Positions 32,882 to 33,656 of a stretch of DNA of 33,656 nucleotides are shown piece after piece. The stretch spans positions 2,522-36,177 of the forward strand of contig FN648187.1 in NCBI GenBank assembly GCA_000310025.1, written 5' to 3'. The first letter of the stretch is position 1; each line of letters begins with the position of its first letter. This DNA comes from Ectocarpus siliculosus. Taxonomy: Eukaryota; Sar; Phaeophyceae; Ectocarpales; Ectocarpaceae. A program made the translations under genes and the position numbers. The notes beneath the pieces were generated by a model that did no database searches, had not been told where the DNA came from, and was given only the letters and a program-made list of their open reading frames with translations.

Positions 32882-33099
32882 CGGGAGCGCCCATCGCAGC
32901 AGGGGGCGGGGGCGGGGGGGCGGGGGGGGCTGCTAACACGACGGCGCGAGGAGAATCCACGCCGAAGCTTACGGCCAGCGCCCTGCAGCACCTCCAGCCG
33001 ACGATTCCTTCCCCTGCCCTGGCCGCGTTCGAGGCGAGGGATCTGACAGAGGGCTTACCTTCCGCCGCGAAGCAGAGCATGTACTGGGGTCCTGTGAAG
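27149..33099 (+). CDS. Low-complexity multi-exon protein, 3' end outside window; family not recognised
   Basis: Six coding exons are visible: 27149-27483, 28508-29321, 29789-29920, 30900-31486, 31955-32324 and 32731-33099. A GTAGGC donor at 33100 leads out of the window. All junctions keep phase; together they give 869 codons with no stop. The start ATG has a good context (GAAATGG) and an in-frame TAG lies upstream. The protein is mostly Gly/Ala/Ser/Pro-rich and probably disordered. Features in order are an acidic Ser/Asp cluster (25-40), basic RRRGS and SRHGSRS sites (about 84-98), MTWEDFL (216-222), a Gln run and Pro/Ala stretches, LTWGQFI (385-391), an Asp run ending exon 3 with DNDIDDIM after it, a His/Gln run, and about 12 consecutive Ala encoded by GCC. 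Exon 3 may instead start at 29807. It may also extend past 29920 to a second in-phase GTG donor. I do not assign a function; the repeated TWxxF motif and phosphosite-like segments suggest a scaffold or regulator. Confidence 0.65.
32842..32877 (+). repeat. (GCC)n polyalanine tract
   Basis: One GCT and eleven GCC codons encode 12 alanines within the sixth visible exon of the low-complexity protein. The tract is followed by a poly-Gly stretch encoded by GGG/GGC runs. Confidence 0.93.
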
Positions 33100-33656
33100 G
33101 TAGGCATGTCTGCTTCCTTCTTTTTTTTTTATGCAACATTCCGTAGGGGTGGTGGTGAGTGACTGTGCGGGAAGCACAGTTGGTGCTTGGCGGTAGATAA
33201 TTGTAGCCCCGTTCCTTTAATATATGTATATGTTGTTACCAATACATGTATGGGTGTTTTGCTGCGGGTGGGGTGTCATCTTCGGTGACCCTGTGGCGTG
33301 CTGTGAGAGTACCTTACATTTTGGGTTCCATGTTGAGCCGCAAAATATTGTCACCGGGAGTGGTACTCTCTGGCGGCGGTGGTATCTGTTGTGGGTGCGT
33401 TGCTTGTACTCCTATTTAATACGGTAAGCTATGCATACAAACGAAGACGTAACGTTTGGCGCGAGGGTAGACAGCTGCGCCACGCTGCAATCGATGGAAA
33501 TTCTCGATTGAAATGATGGAGTTGGTGGCACCAGGCGCATCGCGTTGTTCGGTTTCTCGTTCCCCTCTGTGCGTCATCTCTCCGCGCCTGTCTGCTATAA
33601 TAGATGCGTCACTTCGTCGGCCCGTCCTTCACGCTGCCCCCCCCCCCCCCCACCAA
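33100..33656 (+). other. Intron continuing beyond the window
   Basis: The sequence after the GTAGGC donor is AT- and GT-rich and has stops in all plus-strand frames. It ends in a poly(C) run at 33638-33652. No further coding exon is visible before the edge. Confidence 0.5.

Noticed and set aside
1-33656. Bacterial defence system, prophage, CRISPR array or operon
   Set aside because: Gene structure is eukaryotic throughout; no closely packed gene cluster, spaced direct-repeat array, recombinase or nuclease-helicase set is visible.

Overview
The window looks like nuclear DNA of an intron-rich eukaryotic alga. A brown alga (Ectocarpus-like stramenopile) is the best guess. The reasons are small GC-rich exons split by 270-1240 bp introns, pyrimidine-tract acceptors ending in CAG, many GTG-type donors, CT/GA and CTG/GCC microsatellites, and bacterial-type housekeeping enzymes carried in spliced genes. 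The species call is inference. I see no operons, Shine-Dalgarno sites, CRISPR arrays or bacterial insertion sequences.

Layout. (1) 1-1980: no recognisable gene. (2) 1981-6362, minus strand: a complete six-exon gene for a bacterial-type ribonuclease HII (323 aa) with a basic N-terminal extension of about 100 residues. (3) 6363-10827: a gene-poor stretch with a 189-bp tandem duplication, two adjacent hairpins and a TATA-box candidate. (4) about 10828-15415, plus strand: a two-exon gene for a very large acidic, repeat-bearing, apparently disordered protein ending in a CaaX box (CVLM), followed by a GT-rich probable 3' UTR. (5) 18159-22428, minus strand: a complete six-exon uridine kinase gene (217 aa) with an intact P-loop and lid. 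(6) 22429-26480: no recognisable gene, but a hairpin element and a degenerate tRNA-like sequence. (7) about 26487-33099 and beyond, plus strand: a multi-exon gene for a low-complexity protein of at least 869 aa, cut by the window edge.

The exon joins of the two enzymes were derived by hand. Every junction keeps phase, and the joined proteins align with the known families end to end, so these models are strong. The other two genes have no family I recognise; their models rest on phase-consistent splice sites, composition and open frames.

A family of short inverted-repeat (MITE-like) elements recurs at least four times: in intron 4 of the RNase HII gene, between genes near 17.1 kb, in intron 2 of the uridine kinase gene, and near 24.0-24.2 kb. 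I did not find a multi-gene system. The most novel items are the CaaX-tailed acidic protein and the hairpin element family.
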